DNA of 64,000 nt from Mycobacteroides immunogenum (GCF_001605725.1 NZ_CP011530.1:1922001-1986000), one strand, 5' to 3'. Shown: positions 8,246 to 18,657, counted from the stretch's first letter. Program-made: numbers and translations. The notes: generated from the sequence alone by a model not told the origin.

Positions 8246-9283
8246 TTATCTCTGTGTCTCCGTGCACACAGTGAACTTACGTACCGGATGCGCGAAGCCG
8301 CCCGCCTTGCAATCTTGCGCATTTGCTACCCCATAGAGGACTTTGACCGGTCGCTCGCCGCCAGGCCCGCACACATCCCGTACAGCGTGCCATCGACCCG
8401 TGGCAGCACCTGGAAAAATACATAGATCGCGGCTCCAGTTGTAGTCCAGACACAAGAAGAGATCGCCCTCGTCGGTCTTTTTGGGTGCGTATTCCTGGTC
8501 GGAGTCGCTTGCGCATTCGTGCGATTGACGCGTTAGTTGAAAAATCCTGTACGTGGCGTCTTTCGCTGAGCAATCTACTTTCTGGATTGTCACATCGTTC
8601 TTCGCCGGGCCACTAAGAGCGATGCAATCGCCGACCCCGCCTAGCGGGGAACGCTCGGTCGAGGGCCTGAATTCTCTGTCTATATCAGAGAAGTTGTCGG
8701 ACTCAGAGGCGCTGTAGTGGGACGAACTGGGGGTGGAGTCTGATCCGCCTCCCACCGACGGCACACCAACTATCACGAATGCCACACCGACGAGCAAAAC
8801 CATCGCCCCACATGCGCCGACCACAATTCTTGTGCGTTTCTTGCGGCGGTTGTTCTCCTCTTCGCGTAGATACTGGCTGATCTTCGAACCCGAACTGCCG
8901 GTGCCGGGTCCTGCGACGAGCGCCATGAGGAAGCTGAAAAGTAAGCACGGCAGCCCCACCCAAATGAACATCCAGACGCCCAGCACCTCGATGACGAACA
9001 GTGCGATGAATGCGGAAGACAACAGGGGGACCGACGCGAGCGCGAGGGCTGCGATCATGTGCGGATTCTTGAATGAATTGATGTCCTGCTTGGTTATCCG
9101 CAGGACCGCAAAACACCACCACGCCAGCAAGGCAGCAGAAGCGAAAACTATCAGGCCAGCTGGAATCCGTGCTTTCTCCAGTCCGTCTGCGCCCATGACT
9201 GGAGGTGCTGTCCACCAGAAGTAGAACCATACGGCCGCGACCACGGTGCTTGCGATGGCGGCCCACTGAATTTTTCTGGTCAT
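8246..9283 (-). CDS. Membrane protein with LppU/SCO3897-like C-terminal domain
   Basis: 345 aa. Four hydrophobic segments (about 8-27, 42-62, 75-95, 97-122) are followed by a basic loop (about 135-153), a fifth helix (154-176), a Ser-rich linker and an exterior domain (about 215-345). The domain has the LppU/SCO3897 pattern: VGDCIAL, V.KVDCS..DATYRI, and paired cysteines near CLDYN, CIFPG and VCGPG. Function unknown. The start lies 16 bp after the stop of the DUF2599 gene on the same strand, so they form an operon. Confidence 0.72.
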   Translation of the reverse strand: MTRKIQWAAIASTVVAAVWFYFWWTAPPVMGADGLEKARIPAGLIVFASAALLAWWCFAVLRITKQDINSFKNPHMIAALALASVPLLSSAFIALFVIEVLGVWMFIWVGLPCLLFSFLMALVAGPGTGSSGSKISQYLREEENNRRKKRTRIVVGACGAMVLLVGVAFVIVGVPSVGGGSDSTPSSSHYSASESDNFSDIDREFRPSTERSPLGGVGDCIALSGPAKNDVTIQKVDCSAKDATYRIFQLTRQSHECASDSDQEYAPKKTDEGDLFLCLDYNWSRDLCIFPGAATGRWHAVRDVCGPGGERPVKVLYGVANAQDCKAGGFAHPVRKFTVCTETQR

Positions 9284-9299
9284 CAGTTCCTCGTCGACG

Positions 9300-10517
9300 T
9301 TATGGGTTGCAGAAGGATCGTGCGAAAGCGAAGGTTCCTATCGCGGGCCGTGCCCATTCAAGATTCCATGACTCCTTGTACCTGCCTCCCGGGCCATCCC
9401 AGAACTTCTTCGGGGCCCCATAAAAGTGGCAGAGGAACTGCTGGAAAACGCTATCTCGATTACTGGTCAAGCGGTCATTGAGAGACTTCGAAGGATCCGA
9501 CGGGCTCGTCAGCTGGCTCGCCTGGGCATGGCATGCTATCTCCCCCCACATGTCATATGCCGCCTTCGAATCCGGCGCGATAGTCGCGGGGAACTCTCGT
9601 AGCTCTTCTGGTTTGTCCGCTGAGAGAATCGCGGCTCCCGAGTTTGTGCCGGCAGACCGAGCAGCGTCAGTGTAGAAGATCATGATGGATTCTTTGCCAC
9701 CCTCTACGCCTTCAGCTGCGGCTCTGATTCCAACATTGGACACATATTTAGTGCCACAGTCATTTGGCTTTTCCTTGGGCTGCTCTTCCTTGCAGTTCTC
9801 ACAACCTCCACCCCCGGCTAGCCGCAAGTGCACCTGGCCCTTCATGGAGACGAACTTCATGACAGGCGGATTGCTAAGGCACTTGTATTCGTCGCGCTCC
9901 TGCTCCTGAGTGGAGTCCTTGTCGGACTTACTATTCGGTTCCTCGCGCGGGGACTCAGTCGGTGTCGGTTCCTGTGGTTGCTCAGTCTGAGTCGGGGCCT
10001 GACTGGGCTGCTGGCCCTGCTGAGGATGCTGTGGTGACTGTTGTTGCGGCGCTTGGTAATCCGGGTTCGCCTTGCCTGGACCCTCGGTGTACGGCGTCGC
10101 GGTCTGATAGTCGGGGATCTGAGTGCCATGGGCAGGCTGCTGGCCCGGCTGAGGTTGCTGTCCAGCCTGCTGGCCCGGAACCTGCTGCGGCGCTTGCGGA
10201 TTACCGCTGTTGTATATGCTGATCCCCGAGTTTTGATCCAGTGGTGGCTGGTTGATACCGCCCTGATAGTCAGGCATCTGAGGTGGCAAGCCTGGCGGCT
10301 GGAATTGGGATCCATTCATTCCGCCCGGGCCCCCGCTAGGTCCGCCCGTGGGACCTGTCGGATCCGCGGCAGCGGTCTGCATCGTCGAAAAGCCGTTCCC
10401 GGGCATCGTGTGGTCGCTGGCCACCTTCGCTCCACCGATGGCAAGTGCCACCACGGCCAGTGCTGCCGACACCCGTCGCAAACCTGGTGACATGCGCCAA
10501 CGATCACTCATAACCAT
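9300..10517 (-). CDS. DUF2599 domain protein, membrane-anchored, Pro/Gln-rich
   Basis: 405 aa. A signal anchor at about residues 14-30 is followed by a Pro/Gln-rich stalk (about 50-200) with the recurring phrase PDYQ. The C-terminal globular domain (about 210-405) ends with the DUF2599 signature: FLCHFYGAPKKFWDG, ESWNLEWARP and terminal CNP. The family is secreted or surface-exposed in actinobacteria and has no known activity. First gene of an operon with 8246-9283. Its N-terminal half and upstream region are duplicated as a pseudogene at about 3300-4000. Confidence 0.82.
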   Translation of the reverse strand: MVMSDRWRMSPGLRRVSAALAVVALAIGGAKVASDHTMPGNGFSTMQTAAADPTGPTGGPSGGPGGMNGSQFQPPGLPPQMPDYQGGINQPPLDQNSGISIYNSGNPQAPQQVPGQQAGQQPQPGQQPAHGTQIPDYQTATPYTEGPGKANPDYQAPQQQSPQHPQQGQQPSQAPTQTEQPQEPTPTESPREEPNSKSDKDSTQEQERDEYKCLSNPPVMKFVSMKGQVHLRLAGGGGCENCKEEQPKEKPNDCGTKYVSNVGIRAAAEGVEGGKESIMIFYTDAARSAGTNSGAAILSADKPEELREFPATIAPDSKAAYDMWGEIACHAQASQLTSPSDPSKSLNDRLTSNRDSVFQQFLCHFYGAPKKFWDGPGGRYKESWNLEWARPAIGTFAFARSFCNP

Positions 10518-10904
10518 GCGAAACTGGCCCCTCCTGATACTTGCTGCACCCCGCGCGCAGGCATATCCAATTCAGGGATCATGGCAGACCATCACAGATT
10601 ATGTCTAGGTATCCGCGTAACTTCAATGTTTGCTACACCAGGACTTCTGGCTTCGTATTCAGATCGAACTAATGCGTAACCTGCGACTATGTGGCGATCA
10701 GAATGTCGTTGACGCGTCTGAGGAAGCCGCGCCAACCTCGGCGTAGCTACGAATCCGCGACCGCGCAGGATTGTGCCGTCTAGGTGAGCGCGTCGTGTAC
10801 GTCCATGCAAGTGGCCGTATATCGATGTCAGCACGCGAATGCCGGCACTGGGCTGAAAAACGCAGCAAGACAAAGGATTACGGGCTCGTACTTCCTTGTT
10901 GAGC
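10518..10904. other. Gene-free region upstream of the DUF2599 operon
   Basis: 387 bp that should hold the DUF2599 operon promoter. Parts are recognisably similar to 3763-4000 (taacctgcgactatgtggcg at 10677-10696). No gene or RNA recognised. Confidence 0.5.
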
Positions 10905-11570
10905 TCAGAACTCCAGGCGTTGCCATTGTTGGGCCTGCAGAAGACCCGCCGTGGGGCCGTCGTGAAGCCATGCCGCGAACAAGCGTGGTACCAGCGACCG
11001 GTCCGCGGTAAGCGTCTGGAAGTGCCGATCCGGGCTACCGTCCCGATACTCCACCTGGCACTGTTCGCCGGGCTTGTATAGCGCCTGGACGTAGGTGTTC
11101 TCGGCGCATTCCGCAATGATGTAGTCGCCGTAGTAGTCCTGGTCGTTCATCACGTCGACCACGATCTGTTCGGACAGGTATGGCAGCTTGGTTCCGTTGG
11201 CGATGAGCACTTCGACATCGGTGCGCCCGCGGGGATCGAATACCTGGCGGCGTTGCAGATCGACCATCGCCAAGCCGCGGTCTTTCGTCATTGTCAGCAG
11301 GGTGTAAATCGTCCGATCCCACTCCGGCCAGCGGGTGCATAGCACCATGCCACGCGCGCTGGAATCAACCGGCCACATCGACAGGAACCCGCCCTCTTCG
11401 GCGAAGGCATCGGTGCGGTCAAGCTCCGCGATCATGTCGAGAACGGCGCTCGGAGGCTCGCCTTCCGGCTCGTTATACATTGCGTCGCAGGCGTTTAGCG
11501 CTTCCTCGCGAGTGTTGAACTCGGCAGGGATCACCGCGAAATCCATGGTCACCGGATCAGTAAACCTCAC
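10905..11570 (-). CDS. Conserved hypothetical protein (Imm1-like pattern)
   Basis: 221 aa, cytoplasmic, no signal. The C-terminal half has the motif YIIAECAENTYVQAL followed by QVEYRDGSPDRHFQ. I associate this 'EYRDGSPDRH' pattern with an uncharacterised actinobacterial family similar to Imm1-type immunity proteins. The start at 11570 is GTG; an ATG nine codons in (11546) is an alternative. No toxin gene is adjacent, so an immunity role is speculative. Confidence 0.6.
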   Translation of the reverse strand: MRFTDPVTMDFAVIPAEFNTREEALNACDAMYNEPEGEPPSAVLDMIAELDRTDAFAEEGGFLSMWPVDSSARGMVLCTRWPEWDRTIYTLLTMTKDRGLAMVDLQRRQVFDPRGRTDVEVLIANGTKLPYLSEQIVVDVMNDQDYYGDYIIAECAENTYVQALYKPGEQCQVEYRDGSPDRHFQTLTADRSLVPRLFAAWLHDGPTAGLLQAQQWQRLEF

Positions 11571-11603
11571 ATATCGATGCTGCAGAGAGTCGATGCTTGA
11601 TGA

Positions 11604-12362
11604 TCAGCCGTCCAGATACGCGTCCGCCCACGCGCCGATGATCCGGCCCGCACGCCGCGCCTCTCCGGGCCCGAACAGAAAATGGTTGGAACCCTCAAGG
11701 GAGACAAAGCTGCGCGGGTGCCGCGCGGTCTGAAAGATCCGGCTCGCGTTCTCGATTCCCACGGTGTTGTCGGTGGGCGAGTGCAGGATCAACAGCGGTA
11801 GGCGCAGGCTCCGGATTTTCTCTTGTAGGTCTGCGGTGCGGACATCCTCGACGAAGGCGCGTTTCAGCGTCAGCGCCTTCCCGCCGATCATCCAGGTGGC
11901 GCTGCCCTCGGCGAGCACCGTCTCGACCACGGCGTCGTATTGGATCTCGGCGTGCACCGGATCCATCGGCGCTCCCACGGTGACTACGGCACGCACCCCG
12001 GGGGATTCCCGCGCGGCCGCCAATGCTGCGGCCCCGCCAAAGGAATGCCCGATCAGAATGTCGGCCGGTGTTCCGCGTTCGGCCATGAATGTGCACGCCT
12101 GAATAACGTCTTTCGCTTTTACGGTGAATGATCCGTCGCCCCAGTCGCCCTCAGAATCGCCGAGCCCGAGGGCGTCGAACCGCATCATCGCGATGCCGTC
12201 TTTGGCCAGTTGCTTGCAAATCCGGGCCGCGGCAGGGCAGTCCTTGCCCAGGGTGAACCCGTGGGAGAAGACACCCCAGCCCCGAATGGGGCCTTCAGGT
12301 CTGTCGATGACTCCGGTGAGAGTGGGTCCGGTGCAACTGGGGAAGGTAACGCGTTCGGCCAT
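11604..12362 (-). CDS. Alpha/beta hydrolase
   Basis: 252 aa. The nucleophile elbow GHSFGG places Ser107. Asp198 (HSPTDNTVG) and His227 (GSNHFLF) complete a catalytic triad. The oxyanion-side motif SHGFTLGKD is present at 33-41. It resembles small cytosolic esterases/dienelactone-hydrolase-like enzymes; substrate unknown. It sits just upstream of 10905-11570 on the same strand (33-bp gap), so the two may be cotranscribed. Confidence 0.85.
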   Translation of the reverse strand: MAERVTFPSCTGPTLTGVIDRPEGPIRGWGVFSHGFTLGKDCPAAARICKQLAKDGIAMMRFDALGLGDSEGDWGDGSFTVKAKDVIQACTFMAERGTPADILIGHSFGGAAALAAARESPGVRAVVTVGAPMDPVHAEIQYDAVVETVLAEGSATWMIGGKALTLKRAFVEDVRTADLQEKIRSLRLPLLILHSPTDNTVGIENASRIFQTARHPRSFVSLEGSNHFLFGPGEARRAGRIIGAWADAYLDG

Positions 12363-12418
12363 GAGGGAGGTGTATCACCTTTGCGTGAAAGGCGCTGGGA
12401 GAGGACTATCCTGGAGGC

Positions 12419-12688
12419 ATGAAGCGACCACATAATGTGGCGCGAATTCTCTGCTCCGTGTTTATTGCCGGAGCTCTGGCTTCAGCGCCATTTGTTTTGT
12501 CCAGCCGGTCCGCGGGCTCTGCCCAGGCCACGGTCTGCGCGACGGCCGGGTATACCACCCGTTGCGAGGGTGTGCCCAGTTCGGCCTGGTACGGCTACGG
12601 CTATTACCCGCCGGGAGCTTACTGGGGAGCCCCGGGATACCCGCCGCTAGCTGTTGGGGCGGGCATCCCGGTACGCCCTATCCCTTAA
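12419..12688 (+). CDS. Small secreted Tyr/Pro/Gly-rich protein
   Basis: 89 aa. A cleavable-type signal peptide (about 1-33, ending near SAQA) is followed by a short mature part with two Cys and a run of Tyr, Gly and Pro (YGYGYYPPGAYWGAPGYPP). This composition is usual in small mycobacterial wall proteins of unknown role. The last 11 bp overlap the end of the convergent lipoprotein gene. Confidence 0.68.
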   Translation: MKRPHNVARILCSVFIAGALASAPFVLSSRSAGSAQATVCATAGYTTRCEGVPSSAWYGYGYYPPGAYWGAPGYPPLAVGAGIPVRPIP

Positions 12689-13394
12689 CGGCGTTGACGG
12701 CCTTGACGAAGACATCGGAGAGGTCGTTGCGATCGACATCACCCATACCGGACACCGAAATGGCGTGGTGGTCGTCGAGCTGCGCCGAGTAGGCGACCTG
12801 CGCCATTTCCTTCTCCATGCCGGGCGCGCTGATCTTGATGCTGGTCGAGGTGCCGGTCGTCTGCACGCCGTCGATGGCGGGCGCGTCGATCTTCTCGCCG
12901 GTGCCATCCGCCATGCCGGCGATCGACAGGGTGAACTTGTCGCAGGCGCCGCCGGTGGTGTCGGCGGGAATCGGGTTAACGGTCTCCATCGCCGCGGCGA
13001 TGATCATGGACTTGGACATCGGGTCCGCGCCGTCCTTGGCGCCGGTCACGCCCTGCATCGTGGTTCCGGTCACCTGCGGGAAGGCGCCCAGCATCTTGTC
13101 GGCGCATTCCTGCGGGGTGAAGGTGGCCTTATCGAAGATGCCCTTCATCTGATCGAGCATCTGCTGGGTGACGGTGGTCTTGGGCTGCACCTCGACGGTG
13201 TATCCGGCGGGAAACTGGTCCTTGATGGCATCGATCTTCGCGATGTCGAAGGTGCTTGCTGCGGCCGCGGAGGTGGTGGCGCTGCTGCTGGACGATGAGC
13301 TCGCGGACTCGTCCTTCTTGTCATCGTTGGAACACGCCATCAGGAGGCCGCCGGTCAACACCACGGTGCCGAAAACGGTCAATGAGCGATTCAT
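12678..13394 (-). CDS. DUF5642-type lipoprotein
   Basis: 238 aa. The signal peptide has lipobox LLMAC (Cys21). A Ser/Ala-rich linker (about 30-48) precedes a single domain beginning FDIAKIDAIKDQFPAGYTVE and containing two cysteines (QECADKML and GGACDKF), the layout of mycobacterial DUF5642 lipoproteins. Anchored on the outer face of the membrane; function unknown. Single gene, convergent with 12419-12688. Confidence 0.8.
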   Translation of the reverse strand: MNRSLTVFGTVVLTGGLLMACSNDDKKDESASSSSSSSATTSAAAASTFDIAKIDAIKDQFPAGYTVEVQPKTTVTQQMLDQMKGIFDKATFTPQECADKMLGAFPQVTGTTMQGVTGAKDGADPMSKSMIIAAAMETVNPIPADTTGGACDKFTLSIAGMADGTGEKIDAPAIDGVQTTGTSTSIKISAPGMEKEMAQVAYSAQLDDHHAISVSGMGDVDRNDLSDVFVKAVNAVKG

Positions 13395-13453
13395 ACAGGT
13401 AATTCCCCTCTGAGCTGTGCGTTTTCAGCGATCTGGAAGTAGATTCAATCATC

Positions 13454-14185
13454 GTGGCAATCGACGGCTCTGCGGGATCTGCCGAACTACCGCATGAATT
13501 TGACCACACGCACCCGGACGTGTCCGGGGGATGGTTGCGTGCGGCCACGTTCGGCGCCATGGACGGCCTGGTAACCAACACTGCTCTGGTTGCCGGCGTG
13601 GGCGCCAGTGGACTCGACTCGCACGCGATAGTGCTCACCGGGGCTGCCAGTCTGGTGGCGGGTGCTTTTTCGATGGCACTGGGCGAGTTCACCTCGGTGT
13701 CGACGTCCAATTCGCAGATCGAGCACGAGGCGGGCGTGGAGCGTCGCGCCATCCAGCTGCACCCGGATGCCGAGAAGCAGGAACTGATCTCCATGCTCGG
13801 CGATATCGGCCTCTCACCGCAGACCGCTCAGGCCGCGGCCGACGAGATCCACCAGGACGAGAACACTGCGGTGACGATCCATCTCACCCGCGAGCTCGGC
13901 ATCAATCCGAACGAGACCCCGTCGCCGTGGGTGGCTGCCCTCTCGTCGTTCGTGACCTTCTCGGTGGGCGCGGTGGTTCCGTTGATTCCGTTCCTGTTGG
14001 GATTCGCGTCACTGCTGGCGGGGCTGATCTGTGGCGGCGTGGGCCTGCTCATCGCCGGATGGGTCGCCGGAAGTTTCACCTCGCGGCCACGATGGCTGAG
14101 CGCGTTGCGGCAGTTGGCATTCGGTGCCATCGCGATTGGCGCCACCTACGTGATAGGCCATCTGATCGGCGTCGCGGTGAATTAG
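13454..14185 (+). CDS. VIT1/CCC1-family metal transporter
   Basis: 243 aa. The family hallmark GWLRAATFGAMDGLVTN opens the first helix, followed by SMALGEFTSVSTSNSQ at the second. A soluble acidic helical hairpin (about 85-150) sits between helices 2 and 3, as in iron/manganese exporters of the vacuolar iron transporter family. Three more helices follow. Predicted role: Fe(II) or Mn(II) transport across the cytoplasmic membrane. Single gene. Confidence 0.9.
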   Translation: MAIDGSAGSAELPHEFDHTHPDVSGGWLRAATFGAMDGLVTNTALVAGVGASGLDSHAIVLTGAASLVAGAFSMALGEFTSVSTSNSQIEHEAGVERRAIQLHPDAEKQELISMLGDIGLSPQTAQAAADEIHQDENTAVTIHLTRELGINPNETPSPWVAALSSFVTFSVGAVVPLIPFLLGFASLLAGLICGGVGLLIAGWVAGSFTSRPRWLSALRQLAFGAIAIGATYVIGHLIGVAVN

Positions 14186-14247
14186 CGCTCGCCGCGCCAA
14201 ACTGAGAATGTCCTGAGAGCGGGTAAACCTGCTGGCAGAATTGTGAA

Positions 14248-16266
14248 GTGAATTTCGCCAGGGTGCCGTTGAAGCCCGATGAATTGGCTCAGGCGGCCGT
14301 CATGTCCGCGCTCACCGCGGCCATGGTCATCGTCGGAATCACCTTGCCGATCTTCGGCGCCGTGCAACTGCTCGGTGCCGTGCCCATGGGTCTGCTGGGT
14401 TATCGCTACCGCATCCGGGTGCTGCTGGCCGCCGCCGTGGCGGGTGGGGTCATCGCCTTCCTGCTGGCCGGCCTGGGCGGATTCATCGCCATGTGCCAGT
14501 GCGTCTACATCGGCGGCCTGACGGGTGTGGTGCGCCGTCGCGGTCACGGCATGCCACTGCTGACAGTGATCGGCGTGATCTGTAGCGCGATCATCGCCGC
14601 CCTGTCGGTGGGTGCGCTGACGCTGCTGAACCGGATGCGCACGCTGCTTTTCGACGCGCTGCGTGCCTCGCTGGAGGGCCTGTTCAAGATGATCGGGCAT
14701 ATCCCGCATCTGGAGGCGGTGGGCGTGAACGCGACAAACGCCATCGACTTTGCGATGCGCAACTGGATGTGGTTCATCGGCGGCATTGTCTTCACCTTCG
14801 TGTTGTTGAACACCATGTTCGGGTGGTGGGTGCTGTCCCGGGTGATCCGGCGCCTGTCGGTGATTCCCGACGTGCACCAGCTCGATCCGCCGGCGGCGGC
14901 GGGGGCGGTGGGTCCGGTGCCGGCCCGTCTGCATGAGGTGCGATTCCGCTATCCACGGGGTGAATCCGACGCGCTGGCCCCGCTTTCCATGAGTATCGAT
15001 GTCGGCGAACATGTCGCGATCACCGGTCCCAATGGCTCCGGCAAGAGCACGTTGATGCGCATCCTCGCCGGCCGTGAACCGACGTCGGGCCAGATCGAGC
15101 GGCCCGGTTCGGTGGGCCTGGGCGCCATCGGTGGTACCGCAATCGTCATGCAGCACCCGGAAAGTCAGGTGCTGGGCACCAAGGTCGCCGACGACGTGGT
15201 GTGGGGTCTGCCCGCCGATCACAAGGTCGATATCGAGGGCCTGCTGCGCGAGGTCGGTCTGGAAGGGATGGGGGAGCACAGCACCTCCTCGCTGTCCGGC
15301 GGCGAGCTGCAGCGCTTGGCGGTGGCCTCGGCCCTGGCGCGTGACCCGTCGCTGCTGGTTGCCGACGAGATCACCAGCATGGTCGACCCGCAGGGGCGAC
15401 AGGATCTGTTGGGGGTGCTGTCCCGGCTCACCCAGCAGCACCGAATGTCGCTGGTGCACATCACACATTTTCAGTCCGAGGCGGCGGCCGCCGACCGCGA
15501 AGTTGCTCTGCGTGCGGTCAACGGTAAGGCGGCACTGACCGCGATCCAGACCGTGCCGGTGCCGACGACCTCGGCGGCGCCGCCCGACAGCGAGTCCCCG
15601 GTGGTACTCGAATTCGATTCCGTGGGGCATGAATACGCCAGCGGAACACCGTGGGCGAAATCGGCATTGCGTGATGTGTCGTTGACGGTGCATGAGGGCG
15701 ACGGGGTGCTCATTCACGGCGGCAACGGCTCGGGCAAGTCCACGTTCGCGTGGATCGCGGCCGGGCTGACCAAACCGACGGCCGGGCAGTGCCTGCTGGA
15801 CGGGCGCCCGGTGTCCGATCAGGTGGGGTCGGTGGCCATCAGCTTCCAGGCCGCCCGGTTGCAGCTGCTACGCAGCCGCGTCGATTATGAAATCGCCTCG
15901 GCAGCAGGTTTTTCCGGTCGCGACACCGACCGCGTGGTGCGGGCCCTGGCCAGCGTGGGGCTGGATGCGGACCTCGCCAAGCGGCCGATCGACCAACTCA
16001 GCGGTGGCCAGATGCGCCGCGTGGTGCTGGCCGGATTGCTGGCCCGCTCACCGCGCGCGCTGATCCTCGATGAGCCGCTGGCCGGTCTGGACGCGGAGGC
16101 GCAGGCGGGTCTGTTGCGGCTGCTGGTGGAGGTGCGCGAGCGCGAACGGCTCACCATCGTGGTCATCTCGCATGACTTCGACGGCATGCAGGAACTGTGC
16201 CCGCGGACCGTGCACCTGCAATCCGGTGTGCTGTTGCCCGAAGCTGTCGGATCGGGGAGCCGCTGA
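14248..16266 (+). CDS. Fused ECF-type transporter: membrane domain plus two ABC ATPases (Rv2326c type)
   Basis: 672 aa. Residues 1-210 hold about five membrane helices resembling a substrate-binding S component. Two ABC ATPase domains follow: Walker [10 protein letters not shown] (~260) with LSGGELQ, and GGNGSGKST (~491) with LSGGQMRR and [10 protein letters not shown]-loop histidines are in VHITHF and VISHDF. The size and architecture match M. tuberculosis Rv2326c. With the EcfT-like gene that overlaps its stop it would form a vitamin or metal importer; substrate unknown. Confidence 0.9.
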   Translation: MNFARVPLKPDELAQAAVMSALTAAMVIVGITLPIFGAVQLLGAVPMGLLGYRYRIRVLLAAAVAGGVIAFLLAGLGGFIAMCQCVYIGGLTGVVRRRGHGMPLLTVIGVICSAIIAALSVGALTLLNRMRTLLFDALRASLEGLFKMIGHIPHLEAVGVNATNAIDFAMRNWMWFIGGIVFTFVLLNTMFGWWVLSRVIRRLSVIPDVHQLDPPAAAGAVGPVPARLHEVRFRYPRGESDALAPLSMSIDVGEHVAITGPNGSGKSTLMRILAGREPTSGQIERPGSVGLGAIGGTAIVMQHPESQVLGTKVADDVVWGLPADHKVDIEGLLREVGLEGMGEHSTSSLSGGELQRLAVASALARDPSLLVADEITSMVDPQGRQDLLGVLSRLTQQHRMSLVHITHFQSEAAAADREVALRAVNGKAALTAIQTVPVPTTSAAPPDSESPVVLEFDSVGHEYASGTPWAKSALRDVSLTVHEGDGVLIHGGNGSGKSTFAWIAAGLTKPTAGQCLLDGRPVSDQVGSVAISFQAARLQLLRSRVDYEIASAAGFSGRDTDRVVRALASVGLDADLAKRPIDQLSGGQMRRVVLAGLLARSPRALILDEPLAGLDAEAQAGLLRLLVEVRERERLTIVVISHDFDGMQELCPRTVHLQSGVLLPEAVGSGSR

Positions 16267-17081
16267 TGGCGAAGACACGTGCCCCACGCCGCCCGGTGGT
16301 GCTGCTGCGCCCGGTACCCGGTACGTCGACGATCCACGAGCTGTGGGCCGGGACCAAACTTCTTGCGGTCTTCCTTATTTCGGCGCTACTGACATTTTTC
16401 CCCACCTGGACGGCGATCGGCGCGGTGGCCGCCCTGGTGGTTCTCACCGCCTGGTTGGCGCATATCCCGCGCGGCGCCGTGCCCACCATTCCGATCTGGA
16501 TGGTGGCGTTGGTGATCGGCGGCAGTCTCACCGTGTTCTTCAGCGGCGGACCGCCCTTCTGGCATATCGGCGGGCTCACCATCGGATTCCACGGTGTGCT
16601 CGCGGTGGCACGCACGACGGCGGTCGCGGCGGTGCTGCTCGGTACGGGTGCCATGGTGTCGTGGACAACGAACGTTTCCGAGATCGCGCCCGCGGTGGCG
16701 GTGCTGGGGAGGCCGTTGAAGGTCTTCGGGATTCCGGTAGACGAGCGCGCCGCAACCCTGGCGCTGGCTTTGCGCTCATTCCCGATGCTGTCCGACGAGT
16801 TCCGGGTGCTGATCGCCGCGCGCAGACTGCGTCCGCCGCAGGTGCGTGAGGGCAGGCGCGGGCGGCGTGGCTTGCGATGGATCGCCGAGGCCGTCGACAT
16901 GCTGACCGCGGCGATCACCGCCGCGCTGCGCCGCGCATCGGAGATGGGGGATGCCATCACCGCGCGCGGTGGTACCGGTCAGATCTCGGCACACCCTGCC
17001 CGGCCCGGTCTCAATGACGCCATCGCGTTGCTGCTGGTGATCGCGGTGGGAACGGCCGTCGTATTGTTCGAGGTGCTGTAG
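16266..17081 (+). CDS. EcfT-type transmembrane coupling protein (Rv2325c type)
   Basis: 271 aa, ATG overlapping the preceding TGA (TGATG). Several hydrophobic helices are followed by cytoplasmic coupling helices containing AARRLRPP and, near the C-terminus, ITARGG, the Ala-Arg-Gly motif by which EcfT proteins dock on the ATPases. It pairs with the fused gene upstream, as Rv2325c does with Rv2326c. Confidence 0.9.
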   Translation: MAKTRAPRRPVVLLRPVPGTSTIHELWAGTKLLAVFLISALLTFFPTWTAIGAVAALVVLTAWLAHIPRGAVPTIPIWMVALVIGGSLTVFFSGGPPFWHIGGLTIGFHGVLAVARTTAVAAVLLGTGAMVSWTTNVSEIAPAVAVLGRPLKVFGIPVDERAATLALALRSFPMLSDEFRVLIAARRLRPPQVREGRRGRRGLRWIAEAVDMLTAAITAALRRASEMGDAITARGGTGQISAHPARPGLNDAIALLLVIAVGTAVVLFEVL

Positions 17082-17107
17082 CGCGAGGCGTCCGGGGAGG
17101 GGGAGCA

Positions 17108-17281
17108 GTGGCGGAGAAGTATCGATGGGTGGGTTCCGCGATCGTCGGAGGAGCCGCGTCAGCGGGAGTCACAGGGATTGTGCTGGCTGTCGCGGCGTTG
17201 GGTCTTCGATCGCCTTTTGACGTCGTTCCCGTGACTGCGGCCAGCGTCATTGCGTTGATCGCCTCGGGTGGTGTCATGTAA
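17108..17281 (+). CDS. Very small membrane protein
   Basis: 57 aa from GTG at 17108, preceded by a strong purine run (ggggagggggagca). Two hydrophobic segments (about 9-30 and 40-55) separated by a short loop. It lies 26 bp after the EcfT-like gene on the same strand, so it may be a small accessory subunit of that transporter. No family recognised. Confidence 0.5.
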   Translation: MAEKYRWVGSAIVGGAASAGVTGIVLAVAALGLRSPFDVVPVTAASVIALIASGGVM

Positions 17282-17394
17282 TGGCTACGACACCGGGTCT
17301 GAGATCGTCGGGTTCGTCGCGTAAGAAAATCGAGCGTGCGGTTTGTGTCGATTTTCGGCGGGATTTCGACACGATTCGCACACTCGGCGTGGGG

Positions 17395-18657
17395 CTACCG
17401 CTCCAGCGCCCTATTCGCTGCGTGTTGTGCCTGCTGCAGTGCCGTGTGCACATCCATGCGGCCCAGGAACATTTCGGCGAAGTATGGCTTCAGCGCCGCG
17501 AATCCGGCCCCGAACCCCTGCCCGCCGGGTGCGGCGATGTGCTGACCGTCGAGTACCTCGAAGAAGGGGGAGACGTCGACGCCCTTATCTGCCCAGTGCT
17601 GAAAGTACGGTTCCCGTGCGCTCAGCACCGCGGGAATCGCGGAGCCGCTGCGGCCCAGGAAGGCGTTCCCGTCGACGCTCCCCATCCAGGCCAGCACCCG
17701 CTGCACCGCATCGGGGTGCGGCGACGACGAATTCGCGGCGGCCACAATCCCGTTGGTGACACTGACGCGCCCCTGCGGTCCGGCCGGCATCATCGCCACA
17801 CCCCAGGGGAAGGGGGCGTTCGCCTGGATCTGCGCCAGGTTGTAGGTGCCCGACTGGAACAGCGCCATCCGTCCCTGCAGAAACTGATTGCGGGAGAAGT
17901 CGTTGTTGTCGTTGGTGTCGGCCGCCGAGGGCGCCACCTTGTCGACGTTGATGAGGTCCACCAGGTAGGTGAACGCCATCTCGGCGCGGGGATTGGCGAA
18001 GGCGAATTTGTTGTCGGCCTGGAACACCGCACCCGCCGACCCGAGATAGTTCAGATAGATTCCCTGTAAGTCGTTGGCGGCGTTGTATCCCCACTGCCCA
18101 GGCGGGGTGAGGCGGTGCAACAGCGGGCGCAGGGTGTCCACCTCGGGGTCGGGGTCCCAGCGCAGCTCGGCCAGCTCCGCCGGGTCGACCTGTGCCGCGT
18201 CGAGCAGATTCTTGTTGTAGTACAGCGCAATCCCGGCGTCACTGAGCTGCGGCACACCCCAGAGCTTGCCGCCCCGGGTGAATTGCGTGACGACGGACGG
18301 GTCCCAGTTGGCCTGCGGTGTTACGGGAACGAGGTTTCCGGTGTCGGCGTAGTCGGACAGATAGGCGTTACTGAGCCAGAAGATGTCGTCGGCGCCGTGC
18401 CCGGCCACATCGGTGCGCAGGCTGTTGAAGTAACTCGCGTACGAGGTGACTGTCACCGCGACCTGAATATCCGGATTGCGCCGGCTGAACTCGTCGAACG
18501 AGCTGCGGTACGCCTGGGCCACCTGCTGGTCCCAGACCCGAATAGTCACCACCGTTTTGCCGTGCGGGGTCTTGGGAATCCCCAGCCAGGCCGCGACCCC
18601 GAACAGCAGCAGCGCGACCAGCCCGAGGGTGAGGGCGGCGCGCGTGGAGGCCTTCAT
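17395..18657 (-). CDS. uspC: Sugar ABC transporter substrate-binding protein UspC
   Basis: 420 aa, type 1 extracellular sugar-binding fold. An N-terminal hydrophobic segment (about 8-26) serves as signal or anchor; no lipobox Cys is visible. Motifs typical of the family include VTIRVWDQQ, DIFWLSNAYL, GIALYYNKNLL and FQSGTYNLAQ. In M. tuberculosis, UspABC (Rv2316-Rv2318) is an amino-sugar importer. The start overlaps the end of uspB. No ATPase gene is nearby, as usual for this system, which is thought to share an ATPase encoded elsewhere. Confidence 0.9.
   Translation of the reverse strand: MKASTRAALTLGLVALLLFGVAAWLGIPKTPHGKTVVTIRVWDQQVAQAYRSSFDEFSRRNPDIQVAVTVTSYASYFNSLRTDVAGHGADDIFWLSNAYLSDYADTGNLVPVTPQANWDPSVVTQFTRGGKLWGVPQLSDAGIALYYNKNLLDAAQVDPAELAELRWDPDPEVDTLRPLLHRLTPPGQWGYNAANDLQGIYLNYLGSAGAVFQADNKFAFANPRAEMAFTYLVDLINVDKVAPSAADTNDNNDFSRNQFLQGRMALFQSGTYNLAQIQANAPFPWGVAMMPAGPQGRVSVTNGIVAAANSSSPHPDAVQRVLAWMGSVDGNAFLGRSGSAIPAVLSAREPYFQHWADKGVDVSPFFEVLDGQHIAAPGGQGFGAGFAALKPYFAEMFLGRMDVHTALQQAQHAANRALER

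Noticed and set aside
12654..13298. 214-residue rightward Gly/His/Asp-rich frame
   Set aside because: Antisense shadow of the DUF5642 lipoprotein gene.
14182..15717. 511-residue leftward frame rich in His/Gln
   Set aside because: Antisense shadow of the fused ECF transporter gene in GC-rich DNA.
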